Shown piece after piece: positions 1 to 7,693 of a DNA stretch of 14,274 nucleotides. The notes under the pieces are model-generated. The model made no database searches and was not told the DNA's origin. It saw nothing but the letters and a program-made list of their open reading frames with translations. The position numbers and the translations under genes are program-made. The first letter of the stretch is position 1. Every line of letters begins with the position of its first letter. Source of the stretch: Dehalococcoidia bacterium (GTDB taxonomy: Bacteria > Chloroflexota > Dehalococcoidia > Dehalococcoidales > UBA1222); contig WRNP01000034.1 of assembly GCA_009776515.1 (NCBI GenBank), positions 1-14,274 on the forward strand. The letters run 5' to 3'.

Positions 1-2
1 TT

Positions 3-1328
3 CGCCGTACAAACTGCCTGCCGGGTATACTGGGTCGTACCTGTGTGGCTTTCTGCGAGAAGAACTGTGTACGGGGCGACATCGACCAGCCGCTGGCCAT
101 CCGCGCCTTAAAGCGCCTGCCAGCCGAGTATGGTATCACCAAGCTCACTCCAGAAAAGGTGAGTAAGAAAGAAAAGGTAGCCGTGGTGGGTAGCGGCCCG
201 GCAGGCATGGTGGCCGCCGACTATTTAGCGCACCAGGGATATCAAGTCTATCTTATAGATGAAGAGTCCGAACCGGGCGGCATGACCGCCGCAGGTATCC
301 CATCGTACAGATTGCCGCGTCGGGTTATAAATAATGAATTTGACATAATCAAAAGTGCCGGTGTGCAGTACAAACCGAGCACACGTGTTGGCCATGCTGA
401 AGACCTAATGCTGAATGTGAAAGCAGTGCTGGTGGCCTCCGGGGCTCACCAGAGCAAAGATGCGGGCATCGCGGGTTGGAGCCAGAACTGCCAGGGATGC
501 CTGGAAGGAGTACAGTATCTACGGCTGGCCAATGCCGGGAAAGATGCCCCACCCGCAGAAAGGGTCATTGTGGTAGGCGGCGGCAATACCGCCATCGACT
601 GTGCCCGCACCGCAGTGCGCCTGGGTGCTAAGGAGGTCACGGTGGTCTACCGGCGCTCCCGTACCGAGATGCCAGCTCGTGCCGATGAGGTGGAAGCTGC
701 CAAGAAAGAGGGGGTCAAATTCCATTTTCTGGCACTGCCGCTGAAGCTCCTTGCCGATAATAATAAGGTTACGGGGGCTGAATGTCAGCGCATGGAACTT
801 GGTGAACCCGATGCCAGCGGACGCCGCCGCCCAGTACCGGCGGCAGGTTCGGAGTTCGTTATTCCCGCCGAGTTGGTGCTGACGGCCATCGGCGAACAGC
901 CGGAGCTTTCTTTTTTGCCCAAGGGCAAGGTGGCACTGACCGAATGGGGTAGCATCAAGGCTGACGAAGGAGGGCGCACCAGTCTGCCTTGGCTCTTTGC
1001 TGCAGGTGACTGCGCTACGGGGCCCGCCACCATCGTCGAGGCTATGGCAGATGCCAAGCGTGCCGCTCGCAGCCTGGATTGTTACGTCAGTAAGAGCAAG
1101 GATTCCGAAGAGAAGCCGCTGGGAGAACTTTTGCACGAGCTCGGACTGGTGCGCAAGCGCTACGGCTCCACGCCCTCCGTTCAGCTGCGCCAGCATCCGC
1201 AAGAGATTCATCTTAAGGAGCGCACGGCTACGTTCGATGAAGTGGAGCAGTGCTTCACCCCAGAGGCAGCCAGCAAAGAGGCCGCCCGTTGCCTAAGATG
1301 CTACCGGGTGATGATTGCGGTAACGTAA
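3..1328 (+). CDS. FAD/NAD(P)-dependent oxidoreductase, GltD-like (5' end outside window)
   Basis: The gene is partial: the frame stays open to the left edge, and residues before the GTG at 45 (…GILGRTCVAFCEKNC…) already belong to the domain, so the true start lies upstream. In order it shows a cysteine-rich Fer4_20-type [4Fe-4S] segment ending in CVRGDIDQPLAIRALKR, an FAD Rossmann motif (GSGPAGM), an NAD(P) Rossmann motif (GGGNTAIDCARTA), and the FAD-closing motif AAGDCATGPATIVEAMADA. This is the arrangement of glutamate synthase small subunits and of NADPH-oxidising subunits in ferredoxin and formate-dehydrogenase-type complexes. The C-terminus ends in an EAARCLRC cysteine motif, common in stand-alone members rather than amino-acid-synthesis GltD. 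The neighbour 33 nt downstream is a NuoG/HydA-like ferredoxin protein, so I infer a cytoplasmic complex passing electrons between NAD(P)H, flavin and iron-sulfur centres. The partner enzyme is unknown. No glutamate synthase large subunit is visible. Confidence 0.88.
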   Translation, partial: RRTNCLPGILGRTCVAFCEKNCVRGDIDQPLAIRALKRLPAEYGITKLTPEKVSKKEKVAVVGSGPAGMVAADYLAHQGYQVYLIDEESEPGGMTAAGIPSYRLPRRVINNEFDIIKSAGVQYKPSTRVGHAEDLMLNVKAVLVASGAHQSKDAGIAGWSQNCQGCLEGVQYLRLANAGKDAPPAERVIVVGGGNTAIDCARTAVRLGAKEVTVVYRRSRTEMPARADEVEAAKKEGVKFHFLALPLKLLADNNKVTGAECQRMELGEPDASGRRRPVPAAGSEFVIPAELVLTAIGEQPELSFLPKGKVALTEWGSIKADEGGRTSLPWLFAAGDCATGPATIVEAMADAKRAARSLDCYVSKSKDSEEKPLGELLHELGLVRKRYGSTPSVQLRQHPQEIHLKERTATFDEVEQCFTPEAASKEAARCLRCYRVMIAVT

Positions 1329-1361
1329 GGAACTCTCGAATGCGAAATAAAGGGGATAACT

Positions 1362-2081
1362 ATGTCTAAGTTAACCATTGATGGTAAAACCGTAGAGGCC
1401 GCTGAGGGTACTACCATCTTAGCAGCTGCCAATAAGAGCGGGGTTGATATTCCCACTCTGTGCTATAACGAGGAGCTTTCGCCCGCTGGAGCCTGTCGGC
1501 TTTGTGTGGTGGAAGTCGTAAACGGCCAAGCGTGCGCCCTTATGACTGCCTGTGATAACCCTGTTTCTGAGGGCATGACCATAGACACTAATTCGCCTAG
1601 AGCGCTGGATGCTCGCCGTCTGGCCACTGAGGTGTTGCTTGCTCAAAGGCCAACCTCGAAAAAACTCCAAGATATCGCTCGCCGCCTAGGCCTTGATGAA
1701 CCACGCTTCACCTTGCCGCAGCAGGAGTGCATCTTGTGCCGACAGTGTACTCGCACTTGTCAGGAAGTGGTGGGGGTCGGGGCTGTCAGTTTCATAATGC
1801 GCGGACTGGGACGTGAGGTTGAACCACGGGTGATCTTCGATGCTGAGCGCTGCATCGCCTGTGGTTCGTGTGCCTACATCTGTCCAACTGAAGCCATCAA
1901 ACTCACCGATGCTGGCGGCAAGCGCACCCTTATGACACCATCCGGCAAAATGGAGTTTTGCCTAAAGGCCTGCGGGCATTGTGGGGCCTACTTTGCCCCC
2001 GAGAAGCAACTTGTCTATATGGCTCGGCAATCGGGACTGCCCCAAGAAAAGTTCGACCTGTGCCTGAACTGCCGTGATTAG
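1362..2081 (+). CDS. 2Fe-2S/4Fe-4S ferredoxin-like protein (NuoG/HydA N-terminal type)
   Basis: A 239-residue electron carrier. Residues 1-75 form a plant/NuoG-type 2Fe-2S domain with ligands C34, C45, C48 and probably C64 (C58 is an alternative). Residues 120-180 carry two 4Fe-4S motifs, C123-C126-C129-C133 and C164-C167-C170-C174. The His-Cys3 cluster found between these parts in NuoG and many FeFe-hydrogenases is missing: residues 85-115 have no cysteine. The C-terminus adds a further cysteine set, C200-C204-C207 and C234-C237, discussed as a finding. The ATG follows an AAAGGGG ribosome-binding site. The gene lies 33 nt after the FAD oxidoreductase and no terminator separates them, so the two are almost certainly co-transcribed and probably form one complex, like the HydB/HoxU- or FdhB-type modules of anaerobes. 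The electron acceptor cannot be named from this window. Confidence 0.87.
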   Translation: MSKLTIDGKTVEAAEGTTILAAANKSGVDIPTLCYNEELSPAGACRLCVVEVVNGQACALMTACDNPVSEGMTIDTNSPRALDARRLATEVLLAQRPTSKKLQDIARRLGLDEPRFTLPQQECILCRQCTRTCQEVVGVGAVSFIMRGLGREVEPRVIFDAERCIACGSCAYICPTEAIKLTDAGGKRTLMTPSGKMEFCLKACGHCGAYFAPEKQLVYMARQSGLPQEKFDLCLNCRD

Positions 2082-2083
2082 CT

Positions 2084-2112
2084 TTGCTGAAGTGGCAAAT
2101 GACTGATATACT
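2084..2112 (+). promoter_or_regulatory. Putative sigma-70 promoter for tRNA-Pro
   Basis: TTGCTG (-35, 2084-2089) and TATACT (-10, 2107-2112) are separated by exactly 17 nt, just after the stop codon of the ferredoxin gene. Transcription would start near 2119, giving a leader of about 60 nt before tRNA-Pro. The -10 is good; the -35 matches the consensus only in TTG. Confidence 0.45.
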
Positions 2113-2117
2113 TAAGA

Positions 2118-2164
2118 CTATTCCCATTTCTCGGGAATAGTGAACGGCGGATTTGTAAGCCGCC
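2118..2164 (+). other. Two consecutive hairpins between the ferredoxin gene and tRNA-Pro
   Basis: CTATTCCC (2118-2125) pairs perfectly with GGGAATAG (2133-2140) over a 7-nt loop. GGCGG (2146-2150) pairs with CCGCC (2160-2164) over a 9-nt loop. Neither is followed by a T-run, so they are not clear intrinsic terminators. They could be a weak terminator for the upstream operon or a processed leader of the tRNA transcript. Confidence 0.45.
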
Positions 2165-2180
2165 TGGATTTGGGGTCGTG

Positions 2181-2257
2181 CGGGGTGTAGCGCAGTTGGC
2201 TAGCGCGCAGCGTTTGGGACGCTGAGGTCGGAGGTTCAAATCCTCTCACCCCGACCA
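2181..2257 (+). tRNA. tRNA-Pro (anticodon TGG)
   Basis: The acceptor stem CGGGGTG pairs with CACCCCG, the anticodon arm is CAGCG-TTTGGGA-CGCTG (anticodon TGG), and the T-arm is GGAGG-TTCAAAT-CCTCT. The discriminator is A and the 3' CCA is encoded, giving 77 nt in total. It reads proline CCN codons through a modified U34. The D-arm carries AGCGCAGTTGGCTAGCGC. Confidence 0.96.
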
Positions 2258-2283
2258 TATTTTGGGGGATTGAGGCCATAGGC

Positions 2284-2952
2284 ATGGCAAAGAAACTGCT
2301 CAGCTGTCTCTTCATTGCTTGCGTTGCATTAATGTCTTGCACCTCTGGCATGCCAGAAGATTCGAATACTCCGGTGTCCAGCCCATCGGAGGGTAGCTTT
2401 TTTCTTAACGTTACTGCTGGTACGGGCGGCAGCATTGCAGCCGGAGCAGCGCAATTCATTAGCGGCACCTACCTTGAGGGGGCAGAAATAGGGCTACCGA
2501 GCTTGCGCTCTGATCCGGAGTCCAGATTTGTATTTGATAAGTGGGTGGTCTATTCAAGCGATTTTGCAGTCTTGCGGACCATTGATCAAATGAACGCCGT
2601 GTTTATTATGCCGCCGTATGACGTGACCGTGGTAGCCACGTTTAAAGAATTGAGCGACTTATTTAACCTTACTATCATTGTTGATGAAGCGCGAGGTTAT
2701 TTTGCAGAGGGAACGGCATCGCTTATTAGCGGCGACTATTATAAAGGGACAACTATAAAACTGCCGACAGCATATCCCTATTCGGGTTTTGTATTTGCAA
2801 AATGGGTGGCTTACTCGAGTGACCATAACGTCTTGTGGAATACTTATATTCAAGACGCTGAGCTTATAATGCCTCCCCGTGATCTAATCTTAATCGCAGA
2901 ATTTGAAGGCGAAAGCATTTGGACACCTCCGGTAACGTCGCTTTATTACTAG
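2284..2952 (+). CDS. Lipoprotein with two InlB/'bacterial repeat' modules
   Basis: A 222-residue exported protein. It starts with a short basic-hydrophobic signal peptide and the lipobox L16-M-S-C19, so C19 is the predicted lipidated residue and the mature protein is tethered to the outer face of the membrane. The rest consists of two diverged copies of a beta-rich module, roughly residues 40-120 and 127-213. Each has a glycine or small-residue strand, an 'FVFDKWV/FVFAKWV-YSSD' core and a closing 'MPP-D' strand. This is the pattern of InlB B-repeat/Flg_new 'bacterial repeat' domains found in surface proteins. A binding or structural role is inferred; no enzymatic motif is seen. It follows tRNA-Pro by 26 nt and may be read through from the tRNA promoter. 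The ribosome-binding site is weak (a TGAGG-like stretch about 10 nt upstream). Confidence 0.8.
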   Translation: MAKKLLSCLFIACVALMSCTSGMPEDSNTPVSSPSEGSFFLNVTAGTGGSIAAGAAQFISGTYLEGAEIGLPSLRSDPESRFVFDKWVVYSSDFAVLRTIDQMNAVFIMPPYDVTVVATFKELSDLFNLTIIVDEARGYFAEGTASLISGDYYKGTTIKLPTAYPYSGFVFAKWVAYSSDHNVLWNTYIQDAELIMPPRDLILIAEFEGESIWTPPVTSLYY

Positions 2953-2957
2953 ATTTA

Positions 2958-3009
2958 GTTAGCTCAATAGGCTTGTGTAAATAACGATCAAGCCTGGAAG
3001 ATTGCTAAC
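2958..3009 (+). other. Long imperfect hairpin after the lipoprotein gene
   Basis: The outer arms GTTAGC (2958-2963) and GCTAAC (3004-3009), a middle AAT/ATT, and the inner arms AGGCTTG (2969-2975) and CAAGCCT (2989-2995) nest into one interrupted stem with a 13-nt loop. It begins six bases after the lipoprotein stop codon. There is no T-run, so it may act as an RNA 3'-end stabiliser or a non-canonical terminator. The rest of the interval up to 3231 shows no supportable gene. Confidence 0.4.
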
Positions 3010-3231
3010 AAAGACCGCCATCTGCTTAAAAGGCAATCTATGCCAGAGAATATGCAGTTTGCCCAATATCCCCGCTCGTAATCGTTGCCTTCAAAGCAGT
3101 AGCGCAAAGACGACTGTGGCGGGTGCCGCCGCAATGCACTGTCCACATGCCACGGCGGAAATTATGATAAGCTTTGCCTGCCCAACTCGCCATGGAGTCG
3201 GAATTTTGGTGAATGCGGGAGATAAAAGGAC

Positions 3232-3840
3232 ATGAACGAAGTATTCAGATGCTTTGGGGATACTCCGCTGTATGCGGACTACCACGACAACGAATGGGGG
3301 CGGCCGATACACGACGATAACAAGCTTTTTGAAATGCTGATTTTAGAAAGTGCGCAAGCCGGGCTTTCTTGGATAACCGTGCTAAAAAAGAGAGAAAAAT
3401 ATAGGGAGGCCTTTGATGGGTTTGACCCCAAAAAAGTTGCCCTTTATGGAGACGCGAAAATAGAAGAACTCTTGGCCAATGAGGGTATTATCAGAAATCG
3501 CCTAAAAATCAATGCAGCTATAAATGGTGCCAAGCTCTTTGTGGAGATTCAGGAAGAGTGCGGAAGTTTTGATAAGTTCATTTGGGACTACGTAGATAAT
3601 ACGCCCATTATCGGGAGCTGGGAAAAATTTGAAGATATGCCTTTAACCTCTACGGTTTCCGATAAGATCAGTAAGGATTTAAAAAAGAGGGGTTTTAAAT
3701 TTGTCGGCTCAACAATCATTTACTCTTACATGCAAGCGATCGGCATGGTCAATGACCATCTGAAGAGATGTTTTGTTTATGATGATGTATCTGCTATATC
3801 CCTTAAATGCACTGGCAAAGCACCAACCAAGAATCCGTGA
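3232..3840 (+). CDS. tag: DNA-3-methyladenine glycosylase I
   Basis: This base-excision-repair enzyme hydrolyses the glycosidic bond of 3-methyladenine in alkylated DNA, leaving an abasic site. The 202 residues match the family length and cover it end to end: the N-terminal YHDNEWG motif, the catalytic-pocket motif LESAQAGLSWITVLKKRE with E39 (equivalent to E. coli Glu38), LKKRGFKFVGSTI, and MVNDH. The structural zinc site known from E. coli Tag is intact (C7, H18, H176, C180). The start ATG is preceded by GGGAGATAAAAGGAC. The gene is followed after 93 nt by sfsA on the same strand. The C-terminal tail of about 20 residues after the zinc site is slightly longer than in E. coli and not conserved. 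Function is assigned by strong family resemblance. Confidence 0.95.
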   Translation: MNEVFRCFGDTPLYADYHDNEWGRPIHDDNKLFEMLILESAQAGLSWITVLKKREKYREAFDGFDPKKVALYGDAKIEELLANEGIIRNRLKINAAINGAKLFVEIQEECGSFDKFIWDYVDNTPIIGSWEKFEDMPLTSTVSDKISKDLKKRGFKFVGSTIIYSYMQAIGMVNDHLKRCFVYDDVSAISLKCTGKAPTKNP

Positions 3841-3933
3841 AATGTCCTAGCATAGTTCCAGTGCGTTGTTTCTAAAGGAAATGCGCAAGGTGCTATGGCG
3901 GGAGTTTGCCGCACATGATTAGTAGATGAAAAA

Positions 3934-4617
3934 ATGATTTACGATAATACAGCTGCCGGCATCTTCCTGGCTCGCCCTAACCGTTTTATTGCCCATGTTG
4001 AAATTGACGGAAGAATTGCGGTCGCTCATGTGAAAAACACGGGGCGATGCAAGGAGCTACTCGTCCCCGGTGCGCGGGTAATTTTACATAAGCAAGATAG
4101 CCCTGCGCGCAAAACGCCCTATGACCTTATCGCTGTCTGGAAAGGCGAACGTCTCATCAACATTGACAGCCAGGCCCCCAACAAAGTGTTTTGGGATTAT
4201 CTGCAATCCGGACGACACCTTGAGGGCATCATTTGCATCAAAGCGGAAGCGAAATACGGCAACTCCCGCTTTGATTTTTATGTGGAAGCCGAAGGGCGCA
4301 AAATCTTTATTGAGGTGAAGGGAGTCACCCTTGAAGAAGGAGGCGTTGCTTTATTTCCGGACGCACCCACAGTGCGGGGTGTTAAGCACCTGGGCGAATT
4401 AGCACGGTGTGTCCGGGATGGCTATGAGGCGCAGGTAGTGTTTGTTATTCAAATGAGGGATGTGGAGTATTTTACCCCTAACAACAAAATGCACTTGGCT
4501 TTCGGAGAGGCGTTGATTGCTGCCAAGCAGACCGGGGTGAAAGTTAGTGCTCTGGATTGTGTGGTTACAGAAAACAGCCTGAGCATTAGCGAAGCCATTC
4601 CGGTGAAATTGATATAA
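3934..4617 (+). CDS. sfsA: SfsA family DNA/RNA nuclease
   Basis: The 227 residues span the whole SfsA family, named for 'sugar fermentation stimulation' in E. coli and now regarded as an OB-fold plus PD-(D/E)xK nuclease. Visible signatures are the N-terminal OB-like part with HVKNTGRCKELL (residues about 35-46), the nuclease core SRFDFYVE followed by FIEVKGVTL (E and K of the ExK motif present), and the family hallmark FPDAPTVRGVKHLGEL. The usual methionine of NTGRM is cysteine here. The start ATG at 3934 is preceded by a purine-rich stretch; a second ATG at 3926 is out of frame. It ends in tandem TAA-TAG stops. Its position next to tag gives a small nucleic-acid-processing pair, but they are separated by 93 nt and need not be co-regulated. 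Confidence 0.94.
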   Translation: MIYDNTAAGIFLARPNRFIAHVEIDGRIAVAHVKNTGRCKELLVPGARVILHKQDSPARKTPYDLIAVWKGERLINIDSQAPNKVFWDYLQSGRHLEGIICIKAEAKYGNSRFDFYVEAEGRKIFIEVKGVTLEEGGVALFPDAPTVRGVKHLGELARCVRDGYEAQVVFVIQMRDVEYFTPNNKMHLAFGEALIAAKQTGVKVSALDCVVTENSLSISEAIPVKLI

Positions 4618-4648
4618 TAGAATCCAAAATTTACGGAGGTACTAACAT

Positions 4649-5041
4649 ATGCAAGCTGTACATGACTTTTTGAAGAAAACCAATACTTATTTCCTTGCCA
4701 CAGTCGAAGACGGCCAGCCCCGCGTCCGCCCTTTCGGGACGATCAACTTGTTTGAAAGCAGGCTCTACATCCAGACGGGCAAGAAAAAGTGCGTTGCAAA
4801 ACAGATTGCCGCTAACCCCAAAGTTGAACTGTGCGCTTTTGACGGTGAAACTTGGCTACGCGTTGCCGCTACCCTAGTGGAGGATAGCCGTGTGGAGGCG
4901 CAGGCAAGTATGCTGGATGCCTATCCTCAGCTTAGTGGGATGTATGCGGTGAATGATGGGAACACAGTGGTATATTATTTGAAGGATGTGGTCGCTACAT
5001 TTTACAAATTTGGTAGCGAGCCAAGAGAGGTACGATTCTGA
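4649..5041 (+). CDS. Pyridoxamine 5'-phosphate oxidase-fold flavoprotein
   Basis: A 130-residue split-barrel protein of the PNPOx-like (PF01243-type) superfamily. It shows the opening strand YFLATVEDGQPRVRPFG, then LYIQTGKKKCVAKQIAANPKVELCAF, the usual phosphate/FMN-contacting pattern of small FMN- or F420-binding members. The exact substrate cannot be inferred: such proteins are often reductases of unknown physiological role rather than true PdxH. A strong GGAGGT ribosome-binding site lies about 10 nt before the ATG. Its TGA stop overlaps the ATG of the following nitroreductase by one base (TGATG at 5039-5043), which predicts translational coupling and joint function in flavin-dependent reduction. 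Confidence 0.88.
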   Translation: MQAVHDFLKKTNTYFLATVEDGQPRVRPFGTINLFESRLYIQTGKKKCVAKQIAANPKVELCAFDGETWLRVAATLVEDSRVEAQASMLDAYPQLSGMYAVNDGNTVVYYLKDVVATFYKFGSEPREVRF

Positions 5042-5550
5042 TGTCAACATTTTTTGAATTGGCGCAAAAACGCTATTCGGTTCGCAGTTTCAAGCCACAG
5101 CCCATTGAGCCGGACAAGTTGTCCAAAATATTGGAAGCCGGGCGTATTGCGCCCACCGCATGCAATAATCAGCCGCAACGCATCAAGGTCATCACTGCGC
5201 CCGTCGACTTAGCAAAAGTTGATGAATGCACCCCTTGCCGCTTTAATGCCACAACAGTGTTGCTGGTGTGCTACGACAAAACTGTCTGCTGGGAGCGCAA
5301 GTTCGACGGTGCAACAAGCGGTGATGTAGATGCCGCAATCGTTGCCACTCATCTTGTGCTGGCAGCACAGGAGGCGGGACTCGGCACCTGCTGGGTGATG
5401 TATTTCGACCCGACGAAAACACGTGAGCTGTTTGCTCTATCGGAAAATATTGTTCCAGTGGCATTTTTGCCCATTGGTTATCCTGCGGAAGACGCCGCGC
5501 CAACGGAGAGGCATGATCAGAATATAGCATTAGATGGAATGCTCTTCTGA
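5041..5550 (+). CDS. Nitroreductase family protein
   Basis: 169 residues, FMN-dependent nitroreductase fold. The N-terminus has the classic FMN-binding pattern RYSVRSFKPQPIEPDKL with ILEAGRIAPTACNNQP. The middle DVDAAIVATHLVLAAQEAGLGTCWV is the conserved helix and strand before the second FMN contact, and the C-terminus gives VAFLPIGYPAEDAAPTERH. It is a short member typical of anaerobes, where these enzymes reduce quinones, nitro groups or flavins with NAD(P)H. The native substrate is unknown. It starts on the stop codon of the preceding PNPOx-fold gene, so the two are made together in similar amounts and may act on the same compound or exchange FMN. Confidence 0.91.
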   Translation: MSTFFELAQKRYSVRSFKPQPIEPDKLSKILEAGRIAPTACNNQPQRIKVITAPVDLAKVDECTPCRFNATTVLLVCYDKTVCWERKFDGATSGDVDAAIVATHLVLAAQEAGLGTCWVMYFDPTKTRELFALSENIVPVAFLPIGYPAEDAAPTERHDQNIALDGMLF

Positions 5551-5738
5551 AAAGCATCTCCGTACTGATGTCACCTTGCTCACAATAAGAGATCGCCAGC
5601 TTATTTGCAGGAATTGCGAGCGGTGAAAGTCGTCACGGCGGCAGTTGGAAATCGCAGCCGCATCAATCGCTAAAACTGGAGGGCCGCAGTGGGGCGTCGT
5701 GATAACAGAAGTTGCCATAGGCGCCCGCAGGTTGTTTT

Positions 5739-5744
5739 TATACT
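5739..5744 (+). promoter_or_regulatory. Possible -10 element upstream of dgt
   Basis: The 289-nt gap 5551-5839 shows no convincing gene. It contains TATACT (5739-5744), with the nearest good -35 TTGCCA at 5712-5717, but the 21-nt spacer is too long for a standard promoter. The dgt ribosome-binding site AAGGAG is near its right end. Confidence 0.25.
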
Positions 5745-5839
5745 GTAGCGCTGCGTATTAGCGAAACGTAAGGGGTCAGTCCATACAGTACGCCGGATCC
5801 CACACGAGGCCATAAAACTTTAAAGTAAGGAGATCCTCT

Positions 5840-7267
5840 ATGGAGTGGAGCGTTTTGCTGTCAACGCAGAAATTGGCCGAAGAAGAGCCGGAACCGGAAG
5901 AATTTAAGCAATATCCTATTAATGCCTTTGAGAAAGACTACAATGAAATAGTATCAAGCGTAGTTTTTCGAAGACTGCAGGACAAGACACAGGTATTCCC
6001 TCTTGATAAAAGCGATTTTGTCAGAACGCGCCTAACCCATTCCATCGAGGTCTCCACCATTGCCAGACAAATGGGCATTATGATTTCCAAGAACACCTCC
6101 CAATATCGCCGGCAGGAAATCGGCGAGGCGGAAGAAGAGGGAATTCCATCGGTTTTGTTGTGCGCTGGCCTGCTCCATGACTTGGGGAATCCCCCATTCG
6201 GTCATTTTGGCGAAAACACCATGGCCGAATGGTTCAAAAATCAATTAGGGCTCGTAAAATACAAAGGATGCCCGGTAAGGGAAATATTATCACGCCAAAT
6301 GGTTGGAGACCTGGAGCATTTCGAGGGTAACGCTCAAACACTTAGAATCCTTGCCAAGTCCCGCTATGACTCCGAAATTAACGTTTCTGCTGCCGTTATC
6401 AGCACCTTGGTCAAATACCCTACCAACTCGTTGATGTTTAAGGGAGAGGATCCAGACGTAAAAAGGCACAAGCCGGGCTATTTCTTCGCAGAACGTGAAG
6501 CCCTCTCTGCGGTATCAAAGATCGTTGGTACCCAAAAAGATGGTTCCGAGATATACAGGCACCCGCTCACTTACATGCTGGAAGCTGCAGATGATATCGC
6601 ATATGCCACGGCGGATTTGGAAGATGCCTTTGAAAAGGGGCTGTTCACCCTCAATGAGTTTACGGAATTTTACGAATCTAACTATACCCCTGAAACAGCG
6701 GCACAAACTAAATGCCCCGAGCAGTACTCCAGCCGTCTAATCAACAATTTGAAAGATCGGCGCAGTAAGCAATCTAATGACCATAAGGTTTTTGCGGAGT
6801 GGATAGCCTATATCCGCCGCTGGCTCATGTATGTTGCGGTCTTTCGTTTTTCGAAGAGCTACGATGATATCATGTGTGGTAGTTACGCCGATGATCTGTT
6901 CTGTAATACCTACCATGCCAAGACTATCAAAATTCTAAAGGATGCCACGCGGCGCTTCGTTTTTGACTCTCCCGGTATCTTGAAACTGGAGCTTTCGGCG
7001 CAGACCATACTCTCATTTTTGCTCGGAAAATTCGTTAATGCTGCTTTATATCACGACTATGCGGAAAGTGATTTTATGCCGTCTAAGGCCGATAAGAAGT
7101 ATCTAAGTATTCTTCCCGGCAATTACAAAAATGACTACCAGGCCTCTCGCGCCGGGGACGAGGCAGTTGATCTCTATTTGCGGCTGCTTATGGTGACGGA
7201 CTATATCAGCAGCATGACCGACTCACATGCCCGCACCCTATACCGTGAACTCAGCGGCATTGAATAA
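5840..7267 (+). CDS. dgt: Deoxyguanosinetriphosphate triphosphohydrolase (HD-domain dGTPase)
   Basis: Predicted to hydrolyse dGTP (or other dNTPs) to the nucleoside and triphosphate, controlling dNTP pools and in some bacteria limiting phage replication. The 475 residues agree with full-length Dgt. Signature elements are FRRLQDKTQVFPLDKSDFVRTRLTHS with metal ligand H67, the HD pair H113-D114 in LLHDLGNPPFGHFGE, and the distal aspartates D251/D252 in AADDIAYATADLEDAFEKGL. These complete the H…HD…D metal site, so the enzyme should be active. The sequence resembles the E. coli-type Dgt more than the shorter dNTPase group. The ATG is placed 8 nt after AAGGAG. It stands alone between two non-coding gaps. 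Substrate preference cannot be read from sequence. Confidence 0.92.
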   Translation: MEWSVLLSTQKLAEEEPEPEEFKQYPINAFEKDYNEIVSSVVFRRLQDKTQVFPLDKSDFVRTRLTHSIEVSTIARQMGIMISKNTSQYRRQEIGEAEEEGIPSVLLCAGLLHDLGNPPFGHFGENTMAEWFKNQLGLVKYKGCPVREILSRQMVGDLEHFEGNAQTLRILAKSRYDSEINVSAAVISTLVKYPTNSLMFKGEDPDVKRHKPGYFFAEREALSAVSKIVGTQKDGSEIYRHPLTYMLEAADDIAYATADLEDAFEKGLFTLNEFTEFYESNYTPETAAQTKCPEQYSSRLINNLKDRRSKQSNDHKVFAEWIAYIRRWLMYVAVFRFSKSYDDIMCGSYADDLFCNTYHAKTIKILKDATRRFVFDSPGILKLELSAQTILSFLLGKFVNAALYHDYAESDFMPSKADKKYLSILPGNYKNDYQASRAGDEAVDLYLRLLMVTDYISSMTDSHARTLYRELSGIE

Positions 7268-7438
7268 CCAATCTTATGTGCGGTTGCAAAAACCTGGTCA
7301 GCACGGGTCTTGCACGTAGGATTTCTCCCATGATATGTACTCACGAAAGGATGCTTGTCGGCATTGCCGACCGTTTAGGGGAAATGATTTTTGAAGCCGT
7401 TGACATGAATTTACCAACATAGGAAGAGCCGCAGAACT

Positions 7439-7467
7439 TTGACAAACCGATGAGCCAACCTTAAACT
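7439..7467 (+). promoter_or_regulatory. Sigma-70 promoter of tRNA-Gly
   Basis: A perfect -35 TTGACA (7439-7444), a 17-nt spacer and TAAACT (-10, 7462-7467, 4 of 6 consensus bases) put the transcription start near 7474, about nine bases before the mature tRNA-Gly. This is the best promoter in the window and fits a stable-RNA gene. The rest of the gap 7268-7438 holds no supportable gene. Confidence 0.7.
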
Positions 7468-7482
7468 TAAGGCGCGTCATAA

Positions 7483-7557
7483 GCGGGAGTAACTCAGTGG
7501 TAGAGTTCCTGCCTTCCAAGCAGGCTGTCGCGGGTTCGAATCCCGTCTCCCGCTCCA
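7483..7557 (+). tRNA. tRNA-Gly (anticodon TCC)
   Basis: The acceptor GCGGGAG pairs with CTCCCGC, the anticodon arm is CCTGC-CTTCCAA-GCAGG (anticodon TCC), and the T-arm contains GCGGG-TTCGAAT-CCCGT. The discriminator is T, followed by an encoded CCA, 75 nt in total. The reverse strand gives the familiar spurious GFEPATACLEGRNSTTELLP peptide, which confirms the identity. Confidence 0.97.
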
Positions 7558-7693
7558 TTTATGGCTAACGTGAGGCAAATAAGGGCTTGCTGGCCGAAGA
7601 AATAGTGTTTGATGACAGCATACCTACACCGCTCACACAAGAATTTGGTCGACATAACCTTTGAGGACAGCCTGATTTTTGCCCCATGCTCTC

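Noticed and set aside
519..1211. A 230-codon open frame on the minus strand inside the FAD oxidoreductase gene
   Set aside because: It is a mirror of the strongly supported coding frame on the + strand, lacks any recognisable domain and has no promoter context.
2118..2468. Minus-strand frame containing GFEPPTSASQTLRASQLRYTP
   Set aside because: This peptide is the well-known false translation of the reverse strand of a tRNA-Pro gene.
3002..3235. A 77-codon plus-strand frame just before tag
   Set aside because: It has a cysteine-rich, random-looking composition, no ribosome-binding site, no family resemblance, and overlaps the tag start.
3102..3917. Similar GC-rich stretches upstream of tag (3102-3137) and sfsA (3880-3917), both with GCGCAA…GGCGGG…GCCGC
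   Set aside because: The alignment needs several gaps and mismatches, and I found no third copy. It could be chance in hairpin-prone sequence.
7298..7558. Minus-strand frame containing GFEPATACLEGRNSTTELLP
   Set aside because: It is the reverse strand of tRNA-Gly read as protein.
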